Assembly: GCF_900112155.1 (NCBI RefSeq)
Contig: NZ_FOKQ01000008.1
Location: 1-64,000 of the forward strand
Reading direction: 5' to 3'
DNA: 64,000 nt
Source of the DNA: Hominimerdicola alba
Lineage (GTDB): Bacteria > Bacillota > Clostridia > Oscillospirales > Ruminococcaceae
Positions 7,547 to 14,466 of the stretch are shown here, piece after piece (positions within the stretch are counted from its first letter, which is position 1; every line of letters begins with the position of its first letter). A program made the position numbers and the translations under genes. Under the pieces are notes generated by a model. The model was given only the letters and a program-made list of their open reading frames with translations, was not told where the DNA came from and ran no database searches.

Positions 7547-9725
7547 TTAACCATCAACTTTCTTCTTTTCTCGGATACGCTCTATACCGACAAAGTCATG
7601 CATATTATCAGACTTGAAAGTTACACCAATCTTGTACTTGCCCTTGCCGTTTTTCTCCTCGATGCTGACCGTAGTGCTTCCGCTGCCGAGAAGAGCCTTA
7701 CAGTTTGCTTTTGTCAGGGACATTGGCTTAGAGTATTTTATCTCTTTGCCGTCCTTTACGAACGAGAAATGACAGTATGTATTTTTGAAGATGACGAACT
7801 TGCAGCCGCTTTTGTATGCAGAGCAATAGAAGTTCTTAGTGCCGTCAAGTACATCACTGCCACAGAAAGGGCATTTTCCTAAGCTGTTGCTATCTGTAAA
7901 TTTCTGAGCGGAACTTACTGTAACATCCTGTGCGATGATACTGCGTATCTCATCGGCAGTTTTCTCTATTGAGTGCTGCATCGTTTCTCTCCCAAGTTCA
8001 ACCGACTTTATCATCATGTTGAATTCAATGTTCCTTTCGGTGAAAAGGTCTATATTCAGCTGATGAAGATAACCGATGAAAGCTTCACCTTTTTCGGTGC
8101 AGTAATACTTTCCTTGTTTTATATCAAGGTATTTGTAAGTCTTTACGCATTTAGTGATAAGTCCTGTCCGCGTTGCAACGGTGCCAATCTCCATGCTTTT
8201 TTTACAGCTTCATACAGTTCGCTGTCATCGGCAGGGGAGTCATCGTTATCCTGGGCAGATGATGATTTAGCAAAAGGCGCTTTAAGGTACGCATTAAGGC
8301 TATCTATGGTATAACGTGGGGGAGCCTTTGTCATCTTGTTATCTATGACCCATGTGAATGAAACAAGTTCTCCTTGAGAAAAAGAAGGAAGTGTCTTGCT
8401 ATCATCATCGTTTTCATCGGATTTCTTAGGCTCATAACGTCTGAAACTGGGTGTCAGGGGAGTATCACCCTTAATTTTGAATTCATGAGTGCCATCAGTG
8501 AACACTATCACGGTCCTGTTGACAGTACACGGAGGAGCGAATACCGCACAGAAACGTTTGACTATCGTGTTATAGACCTTCTGTTCATCATCGGACAGAC
8601 TGCTTTCACTGGTCGGAAAGTTAAGCGTAGGTCTGATAGCGGAGTGACTATCCACCTTGCTGCTGTCAAAGTTTTTTTACTGTCCTTATGTTCAAGATCG
8701 AGGGAGTATACAGCATTCATCTTGTCAGCAACAGCGAATACATCTGCTTTTTCTTCCTCCGCGAAGTATTCCGTATTAGCACGGGGATATGTAATGTATT
8801 TTTTGTCATACAGCGACTGGATAAGCGGCATCGACTTGTCCAGTGTCATGCCGAGATCCTTTGACAGCTTGCCTTGAAGCGTATCGAGAGAAAACATCTT
8901 CGGGGGAGTGACAACAGCTTTTTTCGTATCGATGCTGCCGACCCGATATACACCCGATGACAGTTCTGTAAGCCGCATCTGTGCCTGTTCCTGAGTATCG
9001 TATTTTTCCTTATCGGTGACAGTGACTTTTATACCGTCCTTTTCCGTTTCACCATGAAGCTGAAAATACGGTGTCGAAACGAAGTTGCGTATTTCAAGTT
9101 CGCGCTGATACACGGTATCGACTATCGGGATAATTACACGACCAACGCCCCAGCCTTTACGGACATTAGCTTTCTGCATCAGATAACGGGAAAGATTATA
9201 TCCGAACAGCCAATCAACGAATGTTCTCGCATAGCCAGCGTTAGCCAGATCATCGTATTTGCTGTCATTTTCCAGTGAGCTAAGGGCTTTCAGTATCGTG
9301 CTTTCGGTCTGTTCCGGCAGCCACAGACGATACACAGGCTTTGTGTTACTAGCGACGCGCAGGACGTTACGCACGATGATCTCACCCTCACGGTCCGCAT
9401 CACCGCAGTGTATTATACCGTCGATCTCGGGCATATCCATCAGCTTCTTGATAAGCGAATACTGTCTTGCACAGTCCTTGTCATTCGGGAACAGCCTGAA
9501 ATTCGCGGGTATTATCGGCAGAACCGCAGTTTCACCCTCGGGTATATATTTTTCAGGTTCTCCGAGCGTAAGCAGATGCCCGAAACAGAACGTTATCACG
9601 TAGCTGCTGCTTTCGTAATAATACAAATCTTTGTTGCCTACACGCTGAACATTCTCACGATGTGCAATCGCATCACGGACGTTCTTAGCTAAACTCGGTT
9701 TTTCGCATATTATAAGCTTTTTCAT
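7547..9725 (-). pseudogene. topB: type IA DNA topoisomerase (TopB/topoisomerase III), two frameshifts
   Basis: Three overlapping frames together make one topoisomerase of about 725 aa. Frame 1 (9725-8562) has the Toprim domain (catalytic E8, DADREGE at 109-115) and the active-site tyrosine in ITYPRANTEY (Y313). Frame 2 (8655-8143) continues with SHSAIRPT. Frame 3 (8194-7547) has the EIGTVATRTG block and a C-terminal zinc ribbon (CPFCGS...CSAYKSGC). Both breaks fall in runs of seven A (8678-8672 and 8203-8197) and both would be mended by one more A. It is therefore either a miscalled intact gene, a slippage-dependent gene or a real pseudogene. TopB is common on conjugative elements and plasmids, where it unlinks DNA during replication and transfer. 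Confidence 0.88.
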
Positions 9726-9838
9726 TCTTTCTTTTTCCTTTCTCTTGGTGTTCTTGGCTGAAATCGTTCAGCCTTGTATACTGCATCAAAAAATTCGGCT
9801 GGAACTTTCAATGCATAGCAGATTATTTCGATGTAAAT
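9713..9838 (-). pseudogene. duplicated tail of the xre gene joined to the topB start
   Basis: This stretch repeats 11695-11820 at high similarity: the same GCTTTTTCAT (which is the topB ATGAAAAAGC start), the CTTTTTCC run, then the last 35 or so codons of the XRE gene (GGTGTTCT.GGCTGAAAT...). The copy next to topB is only a fragment; the full xre gene is attached to the other copy. Ancestrally xre was probably directly upstream of topB, and the 1.9 kb between the copies, with the lectin gene, is an insertion or duplication product. Confidence 0.75.
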
Positions 9839-9952
9839 CTAGAAGAGTTGATTATTCGATTGATAAAATAGTTACTAACTTTATCTGATTCCTGTATCTG
9901 ACAAAATAATAGTAAATATCTTTAAAATATTCGCAAAATGTCCGTATTTATT

Positions 9953-9978
9953 TTGAATTGTGCAAAACAACAATTCAA
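9953..9978. promoter_or_regulatory. operator-like dyad upstream of the lectin gene
   Basis: TTGAATTGT and ACAATTCAA, perfect nine-base arms around GCAAAACA, 26 bases ahead of the -35 box. It shares GAATTGT and GCAAAA with the region ahead of the other secreted gene at 6726. Proposed as a regulator site by position only. Confidence 0.45.
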
Positions 9979-10003
9979 TTATTACAAAATTATCTTTGTT
10001 TTA

Positions 10004-10032
10004 TTGACAAACATTTACGCTTGTGATAGAAT
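10004..10032 (+). promoter_or_regulatory. promoter of the bulb-lectin gene
   Basis: TTGACA, 17 bases, TAGAAT. The leader of about 90 bases includes a short palindrome CCTTGCAAGG. Bases 9839-10003 otherwise hold no gene. Confidence 0.7.
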
Positions 10033-10127
10033 GACACCGTAGGCAAACAGTTATAAAAACAACCTTGCAAGGCAACTGTTCTACACATTACAACAAAATG
10101 TTTATTAATAAAGACAGGAGAGTAAGT

Positions 10128-11522
10128 ATGTTTAAGAGTAAAAATCTCATTAAGCGAATCACCGCTGTTGCATCAGCTGCAGTAATCTACACTGCTTCTA
10201 TGTCTGGCACATTTTTGGGTTCGCCTATGGAAAAATATGGCTTGCAGAATACAATTGTTGCTGAAGCTGCAAGTGTTCTTGATGGAGCAGAGTTTATTGC
10301 TTCTAAGAATTCATTGCAGGCAAATCATTGGTATATGTCTAAGAACGGTCAATACGGTCTGATTTTCCAGGGTAGCGATGGTAATCTTGTTATTTACAGA
10401 TACAATGATGATGGCAATAGAAAACCTTACTGGGCTTCGGGAACAGATAGATGTGATGCGAACCTTTGTCAGATACAGGATGACGGCAACTTTGTTATTT
10501 ATGATAAATATAGAAGACCCGTATGGACGACAGACAGCTTTCAAACTCCTGCTTCTCTGTATCTCAGCAATAATGGCGAACTGTTCATTTATTCCCGTAA
10601 GACCCGAAGTAAAGTTTGGTCCAGCAAGTATTCATCAAACCCGAATGGTACAAGAATTTATCAGGAGCCTAAAAATGAGCCGCAAAAGCCGAGTCATACT
10701 CATAGGATGGGTTTTGAGAGTAAAAATAATAGAGTTTATTATGGTTGCTACGATTGCGATTATATTGACCATGAAGTAGACTATTATGAGTATGTTCAAA
10801 CGACATTTGAACAGCAGAAGAGGTTTAATTCAAAGGAAGAAGCTCTTGCACGTTACTTCTATTTGCTTGATCAGACTATTGATGAAAAAAAAGCTCTAGA
10901 AGCTGCAAAGGCATTCTATAACGTGGTTCCTTTGGGAGAGACCAAGAAAACAGGTCTTAAGAAATTTATAGCTGATGAAGCCAAAATAGCTGATTACTTT
11001 CCAATTGATAGTCTGCCCGATTGTGAAGGTAAGACTTATGTAGCTAAATGTCAAATAGCTAATAAGTGTTTGGGTGTTTATGATCTGCTTACCAATAACA
11101 ATAGCAAGACTGTTAATATTGGTACATTAAATACTCTCATAGATGTGTTACATACAGCAACTGATCTTGTTGATGGCGGTTCAAATTCATACGGCAAAAT
11201 TCTGGATCAGATTCAAACATCTGCGAAAGAATCAGTTAAAGCCGGCTTGAAAAAAAATATTAAGGAGTATTTACTGGGTCAGATTTATGATACTTGGGAT
11301 GGCGGAGCATCAAATGAATTCTGGGCAAATACAGTTACATTAGACAGCCTTAAAAATGGAGAAACATTTGAATTTGATGGATATGGTAATTTAACTGTAA
11401 AAAAATATTTAACAAAGAAATTTGGTAAAGACGGCTCAATCGTATATGAGGCTTTATTAAATCTAAAATGTGTACAGGAAGCGACCGGCATAGATTTCTG
11501 GGAACTGGTAGAAAAGTTCTAA
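10128..11522 (+). CDS. secreted bulb-type (B-) lectin protein, bacteriocin-like candidate
   Basis: 464 aa from ATG 10128, which follows AGGAG; an earlier in-frame ATG at 10065 has no such site. An export signal (KRITAVASAAVIYTAS, cleavage near VAEAA) leads into a B-lectin domain with the mannose-binding pattern Q-x-D-x-N-x-V-x-Y in recognisable form: QGSDGNLVIY, QIQDDGNFVIY and the degenerate LSNNGELFIY. A short cysteine pair (CYDCDY) and a helical C-terminal domain of about 280 residues follow, with no recognised enzyme motif. Lectin-like bacteriocins (LlpA family, and by report albusin B of Ruminococcus albus) use this lectin fold, so a bacteriocin role is a reasonable inference. No immunity gene is evident beside it. 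It sits between two copies of the xre/topB junction. Confidence 0.75.
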   Translation: MFKSKNLIKRITAVASAAVIYTASMSGTFLGSPMEKYGLQNTIVAEAASVLDGAEFIASKNSLQANHWYMSKNGQYGLIFQGSDGNLVIYRYNDDGNRKPYWASGTDRCDANLCQIQDDGNFVIYDKYRRPVWTTDSFQTPASLYLSNNGELFIYSRKTRSKVWSSKYSSNPNGTRIYQEPKNEPQKPSHTHRMGFESKNNRVYYGCYDCDYIDHEVDYYEYVQTTFEQQKRFNSKEEALARYFYLLDQTIDEKKALEAAKAFYNVVPLGETKKTGLKKFIADEAKIADYFPIDSLPDCEGKTYVAKCQIANKCLGVYDLLTNNNSKTVNIGTLNTLIDVLHTATDLVDGGSNSYGKILDQIQTSAKESVKAGLKKNIKEYLLGQIYDTWDGGASNEFWANTVTLDSLKNGETFEFDGYGNLTVKKYLTKKFGKDGSIVYEALLNLKCVQEATGIDFWELVEKF

Positions 11523-11572
11523 TCAATTACAGTGGCGGTCACTAACCACTTAAATAAAAAATAATTTTTTAT

Positions 11573-11613
11573 AACACAGTCCGATTCTATTAATGGATGG
11601 GGCTGTGTTTTTG
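11573..11613 (+). terminator. intrinsic terminator of the lectin gene
   Basis: ACACAGTCC pairs with GGGGCTGTGT across a 16-base loop, followed by TTTTTG. Confidence 0.7.
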
Positions 11614-11694
11614 TAATAATACAAGTGCTTGTTTCCTATGTACTGGTCGTTCTGAATGTATGTAACTACATATCTAAATAGCTTTTGGTATGAT

Positions 11695-11820
11695 ATGCTT
11701 TTTCATGTTTTCTTTTTCCTATCTCTTGGTGTTCTCGGCTGAAATCTTTCAGCCTTGTATACTGCATCGAAAAAATCGGCTGGAACTTTAAGCGCATAGC
11801 AGATCCTTTCAAGCATTTCT
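11695..11820 (-). repeat. second copy of the xre-tail/topB-start repeat
   Basis: Direct repeat of 9713-9838 (about 125 bp, diverged at scattered sites). Here the xre part is joined to the full gene, while the topB part is cut to its first three codons (ATGAAAAAGC) before unrelated sequence. Confidence 0.75.
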
Positions 11821-12014
11821 AAATTCGGGATGTTGTCACCGCATTCCCATGTGTATACAGTGAACTTAGTGCAGCAGATAGTATCCGCAAGCTTTGCTTG
11901 TGATATACCCGCCTGCGTTCGTGTTTTCTTTAGGAGTTCCGCAAATGTTTCATTTGCTTTAGGTTTTGTTTTTGGTGGTTCATCACCTAGCTGATACTTA
12001 GCTTCCATCATCAT
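11703..12014 (-). CDS. XRE-family helix-turn-helix regulator
   Basis: 103 aa from the first of three adjacent ATGs (12014). The centre is a classic Cro/CI-type helix-turn-helix: FAELLKKTRTQAGISQAKLADTI, then TVYTWECGDNIPNLEMLERICYAL. The C-terminus is basic (PRTPRDRKKKT). An upstream in-frame ATG at 12062 lies inside the previous gene and lacks a ribosome site. The preceding gene stops at TGA 12021-12019, four bases ahead, so translation is probably coupled. It likely represses or times the element's own promoters, such as the palindromic one at 12673. Its 3' end is duplicated at 9713-9838. Confidence 0.85.
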   Translation of the reverse strand: MMMEAKYQLGDEPPKTKPKANETFAELLKKTRTQAGISQAKLADTICCTKFTVYTWECGDNIPNLEMLERICYALKVPADFFDAVYKAERFQPRTPRDRKKKT

Positions 12015-12018
12015 GAGC

Positions 12019-12606
12019 TCATAGTAGTTCAATCCAAATCTCCGGGAGAAAAGAAAGAACATGTTCGCTATTATCTGTGTGATCGCCTGCCTTTGTTCTG
12101 CGCCTTGTGCGGAATACTAGCCTTGTTTTTATCAACGCACCGACAAGCTCTATGACTTCACTGCGCTTCAGCTTCATCATCTCGGCAAGGTCGTTGTAAC
12201 TATGAAAGAAGGACTTTTTATTGCTGTCAGCCAACTTACAGAAAAGCGCATACGCATAGAACATCTTCTGCGACAGACCAAGCTTGAACACATTGTTAGG
12301 CATATAAAAATAATCCGAGAGGAAAGAAAAGGCTTGCAGATCGTAGTGAGTTGCACCCAGACAGCCGTTAGAACGTGTCTGACGATATTGGTGAGTAAAT
12401 GTGATACCCTTTTCAGACAAAGCCTTTAAAACACGCTTAACGGTTGCTACAGACAGTCCACAGCTTGCTGCTATCGTTTCCTGCTTGATGCAGACCGCAT
12501 AACCGTTCGTTGTCAGCTTGGTGTGACTGTTAACGATGCTGTAAAGGCGGCAGGCTACCATTAGTTCGTTACGGGACAGATCCAGCAGTTTGTTTGGAAT
12601 TTTCAT
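12019..12606 (-). CDS. winged-helix replication-initiator-like or regulatory protein
   Basis: 195 aa from ATG 12606, preceded by GAGGTG; a longer frame reaches 12714 but that part overlaps the promoter and terminator. The N-terminal half has LSRNELMVACRLYSIVN and a helix-turn-helix, IKQETIAASCGLSVATVKRVLKAL, like the winged-helix domains of plasmid and conjugative-element replication or control proteins. A second one may lie in YNDLAEMMKLKRSEVIELVGALI. No catalytic motif is seen. It is driven by the consensus promoter at 12673-12701 and coupled to the XRE gene downstream. Initiator versus regulator cannot be decided from the sequence. Confidence 0.65.
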   Translation of the reverse strand: MKIPNKLLDLSRNELMVACRLYSIVNSHTKLTTNGYAVCIKQETIAASCGLSVATVKRVLKALSEKGITFTHQYRQTRSNGCLGATHYDLQAFSFLSDYFYMPNNVFKLGLSQKMFYAYALFCKLADSNKKSFFHSYNDLAEMMKLKRSEVIELVGALIKTRLVFRTRRRTKAGDHTDNSEHVLSFLPEIWIELL

Positions 12607-12636
12607 TTCACACCTCGATATATGTATTTTTGAAAT

Positions 12637-12671
12637 AAAAAAACGGCAGACAGGTATAATCTGTCTACCGT
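12637..12671 (-). terminator. terminator-type hairpin at the 5' end of the rep-like transcript
   Basis: On the minus strand ACGGTAGACAG pairs with CTGTCTGCCGT around ATTATAC, followed by seven T. It ends the RHH transcript, but it also coincides with the predicted start point of the promoter just upstream, so new RNAs would begin inside it. Confidence 0.85.
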
Positions 12672-12672
12672 A

Positions 12673-12701
12673 ATTATACAGTATTAAATACTGTATGTCA
12701 A
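12673..12701 (-). promoter_or_regulatory. consensus promoter with a palindromic operator in its spacer
   Basis: Minus strand TTGACA (12701-12696), exactly 17 bases, TATAAT (12678-12673). The spacer and edges form a perfect 21-bp palindrome, ATACAGTATTAAATACTGTAT on the plus strand with one extra central base (12676-12696). A dimeric repressor bound there would block the promoter. Candidates next door are the XRE and RHH proteins. The -35 box overlaps the RHH stop codon. Confidence 0.8.
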
Positions 12702-12883
12702 GAGTTTTCCTCAATATATTTATCTACAAATTCTTTGAATAGAGCATTTGGTGTTGTATTGTTCTTGTACGCAAGTTCTTTGAACTTAGCAGCTTTTTCT
12801 TTTCGAAGTCTGACTGCCAGATTAGTTAGGTTCTCTTTGCCCCATTTGATGTTGGCTTTCTGATGTGCTTCTGAAACTGCCAT
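12698..12883 (-). CDS. ribbon-helix-helix (Arc-like) small protein
   Basis: 61 aa, ATG preceded by GGAGGTG. The middle, NLAVRLRKEKAAKFKELAYKN, followed by NALFKEFVDKYIEEN, is the strand-helix-helix arrangement of Arc/MetJ-type proteins seen in many mobile elements and antitoxins. It is flanked by the Fic gene upstream (42 bases away, same strand) and the palindromic promoter downstream, which makes it a candidate autoregulator or antitoxin. The family call rests on pattern only. Confidence 0.75.
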   Translation of the reverse strand: MAVSEAHQKANIKWGKENLTNLAVRLRKEKAAKFKELAYKNNTTPNALFKEFVDKYIEENS

Positions 12884-12924
12884 TGTGTCACCTCCGATTT
12901 AAATAGATTGTTATACGGTGATAG

Positions 12925-13530
12925 TCACCTCAAATCGTTGATGTCAAATGCCGTGTAGCCCTCGTAATAATAGCTGGTGTCAATTCCTTTCATGAATACT
13001 TCACGATCTTCTGTCTTCTCGGTAAGGGCATTTTTGAGCAGAACGTTTATCTCTGTGGAGCGTATCGGACTTCTTTCCATAGCAAGAAGGTAATCCTCCT
13101 TATCTATCAAGCTCCAGTCTACGACTTTTTTTAGCTCGCTCTTGAAAATGTGATCGAGCCAAATCCTTGTCGCTCTGCCGTTTCCTTCACGGAAAGGGTG
13201 ACAGATATTCATCTCAACATATTTAGCAACGATATCATCAAAAGTCTTTTGCGGCATCTGTTCTACCGTTTTCAAAGACTGCTCCAGATACATGACAGGT
13301 GCAAAGCGAAAACTGCCTTTTGCAATATTTACAGTGCGGATCTTTCCGGCAAAGTAATAAATATCCTCAAAGAGCGTTTTGTGGATAAACATTAGCGTTT
13401 CAATTGTACCCGCCTTTTTATCAGCAAGCATATCCTGTTCAAACATTGCGATTACTTTCTGTTTTGAAATGCGTTCTTCTTCTCTTGCAAGCTCCGCCGA
13501 GCTTTGTGCATTTATTTTATTTTCAAGCAT
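12925..13530 (-). CDS. Fic-domain protein (putative AMP-transferase)
   Basis: 201 aa, ATG preceded by AGAGGTG. The Fic active-site loop is intact: HPFREGNGRATR, with the catalytic histidine and phosphate-binding loop. Fic enzymes move AMP or similar groups from nucleotides to protein side chains. Near the N-terminus SSAELAREEERISK resembles the helix that leads into the domain; I do not see a clear S/T-x-x-x-E-G/N inhibitory motif. It has its own promoter at 13553-13581 and runs towards the RHH gene, so a toxin-antitoxin-like pair is possible but unproven. Length fits short Fic proteins. Confidence 0.88.
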   Translation of the reverse strand: MLENKINAQSSAELAREEERISKQKVIAMFEQDMLADKKAGTIETLMFIHKTLFEDIYYFAGKIRTVNIAKGSFRFAPVMYLEQSLKTVEQMPQKTFDDIVAKYVEMNICHPFREGNGRATRIWLDHIFKSELKKVVDWSLIDKEDYLLAMERSPIRSTEINVLLKNALTEKTEDREVFMKGIDTSYYYEGYTAFDINDLR

Positions 13531-13552
13531 TATTTCACCTCTTTATGATTAT

Positions 13553-13581
13553 AGTATATCCGAAACAGTAGTGTTTGTCAA
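13553..13581 (-). promoter_or_regulatory. promoter of the Fic gene
   Basis: Minus strand TTGACA (13581-13576), 17 bases, TATACT (13558-13553), about 25 bases ahead of the start codon. Confidence 0.75.
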
Positions 13582-13619
13582 CCTCTTTTACAAGAAGAGT
13601 TAGATAATTCATTAATTGA

Positions 13620-13775
13620 TTACACATTGTGAGAGTTCTCGATGTACTTGCGTATTTCTTCACGTTCTGTCATATCCAGATTGCCGCGCCCGATAGCCAT
13701 TTTTATTATTTTCTCGACTTCGCTCAGGTTATTGTTTTTATACTCGTTAGTAAACTGTCCTCCCGACAGATTGTA
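13620..13775 (-). pseudogene. C-terminal remnant of an unknown gene
   Basis: An open stretch of about 51 codons ends GRGNLDMTEREEIRKYIENS before TAA. Upstream it runs through GGQFTNEYKNNNLSEVEKII to a stop at 13778-13776 with no start codon in a sensible place. It reads like the tail of a coding gene (charged helices, codon-like composition) that lost its 5' part at the element's edge. Family not recognised; reinitiation at the internal ATG before AIGRGN would give only 24 residues. Confidence 0.45.
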
Positions 13776-13822
13776 TCACACTCGGAGGTTATTTTAAATC
13801 GCTTGCTGAAGCTTTTTTATCT

Positions 13823-13849
13823 CCCCCGGTAGAACCGGGGGTTTATTTT
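13823..13849 (+). terminator. GC-rich hairpin with T-rich tail
   Basis: CCCCCGG-TAGAA-CCGGGGG followed by TTTATTTT. No plus-strand gene precedes it in the window, so it may be a remnant or the end of a lost insertion sequence. Confidence 0.55.
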
Positions 13850-13865
13850 CGCTAAAGCACCAAAA

Positions 13866-13902
13866 ATAGCCTGCAAGTATCATTATGATACTTGCAGGCT
13901 AT
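13866..13902. terminator. perfect 17-bp hairpin, probably bidirectional terminator
   Basis: ATAGCCTGCAAGTATCA and its exact complement around TTA, with A/T tracts on both sides. The rest of 13903-14183 shows no gene and no integrase remnant. Confidence 0.65.
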
Positions 13903-14183
13903 AAATATTTTAAGACGGTTATTGTCGATTTAGATAATGTGTAATATAAAGCTGACATTGAAATTAATCAGATGCTTAAATGTGATTTGTGCGAGTTAAT
14001 ATAGTATTATATAACAAGTTGTTGTATCTTAAAAATCTTTGAAAATCTGACTACTATTTGACTGCTAAAACTAAAACAAGGGATAAAATACTATAATAAG
14101 ATGTGAGGATGGGATGCTATAAAATGACGAAACATCTTAGGTTTTAGTGGGTTTGCGAAAGATAGATTTACAATGATATGAAA

Positions 14184-14228
14184 CTCCAAAACCGCGTGTC
14201 CCGAGTTCGATCCTTGGTGCCCCTGCCA
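14184..14228 (+). other. attachment-site scar: 3' half of tRNA-Trp
   Basis: The 45 bases read CTCCAAA (anticodon loop with CCA), ACCGC, a variable region, a TTCGATC T-loop on a five-bp stem, acceptor strand TGCCCCT, then G-CCA, exactly the 3' half of tRNA-Trp. The 5' half (acceptor AGGGGCA, D arm, GCGGT) is absent. This is how a tyrosine-integrase element leaves its distal end after integrating in a tRNA gene. With the 3' end pointing right, the element lies to the left (1-14228 and beyond). Confidence 0.85.
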
Positions 14229-14375
14229 TAAAGAAGTTTTGTAAATTTTATATTTTCAGAACTTTTTGTTCTTTATTCATACATCCTCTTTTGTACCAAA
14301 TGCAGTTCAATGCTTAATAACCTTTGTCATTCTTCACAAAATAAAAAGATATTATTCATATAATTCATGATAACC

Positions 14376-14404
14376 TTGCTATTTGTATTTGACTATGATA
14401 TAAT
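14376..14404 (+). promoter_or_regulatory. promoter of the FnIII surface protein gene
   Basis: TTGCTA, 17 bases, TATAAT, 62 bases before the start codon. A weak hairpin AGAAC-TTTTT-GTTCT at 14260-14275 is all else noted in 14229-14375. Confidence 0.7.
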
Positions 14405-14466
14405 TATTAAGGCCAATAATTAAGTTAGATAGTTCGATTATCATTAACAAAAGGAGGATCATTTAA

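Noticed and set aside
8672-8678. Programmed -1 ribosomal frameshift as the sole explanation of topB
   Set aside because: The tract can slip, but two shifts would be needed in one gene and no stimulatory structure is evident; sequencing error or decay is at least as likely, so it is kept only as one option.
13823-13902. CRISPR repeats or an IS end at the two hairpins
   Set aside because: There are only two different hairpins, with no repeated spacer arrangement and no transposase; they read as terminators.
14184-14228. A functional tRNA gene
   Set aside because: The 5' half, D arm and anticodon 5' strand are absent; only the 3' half is present.
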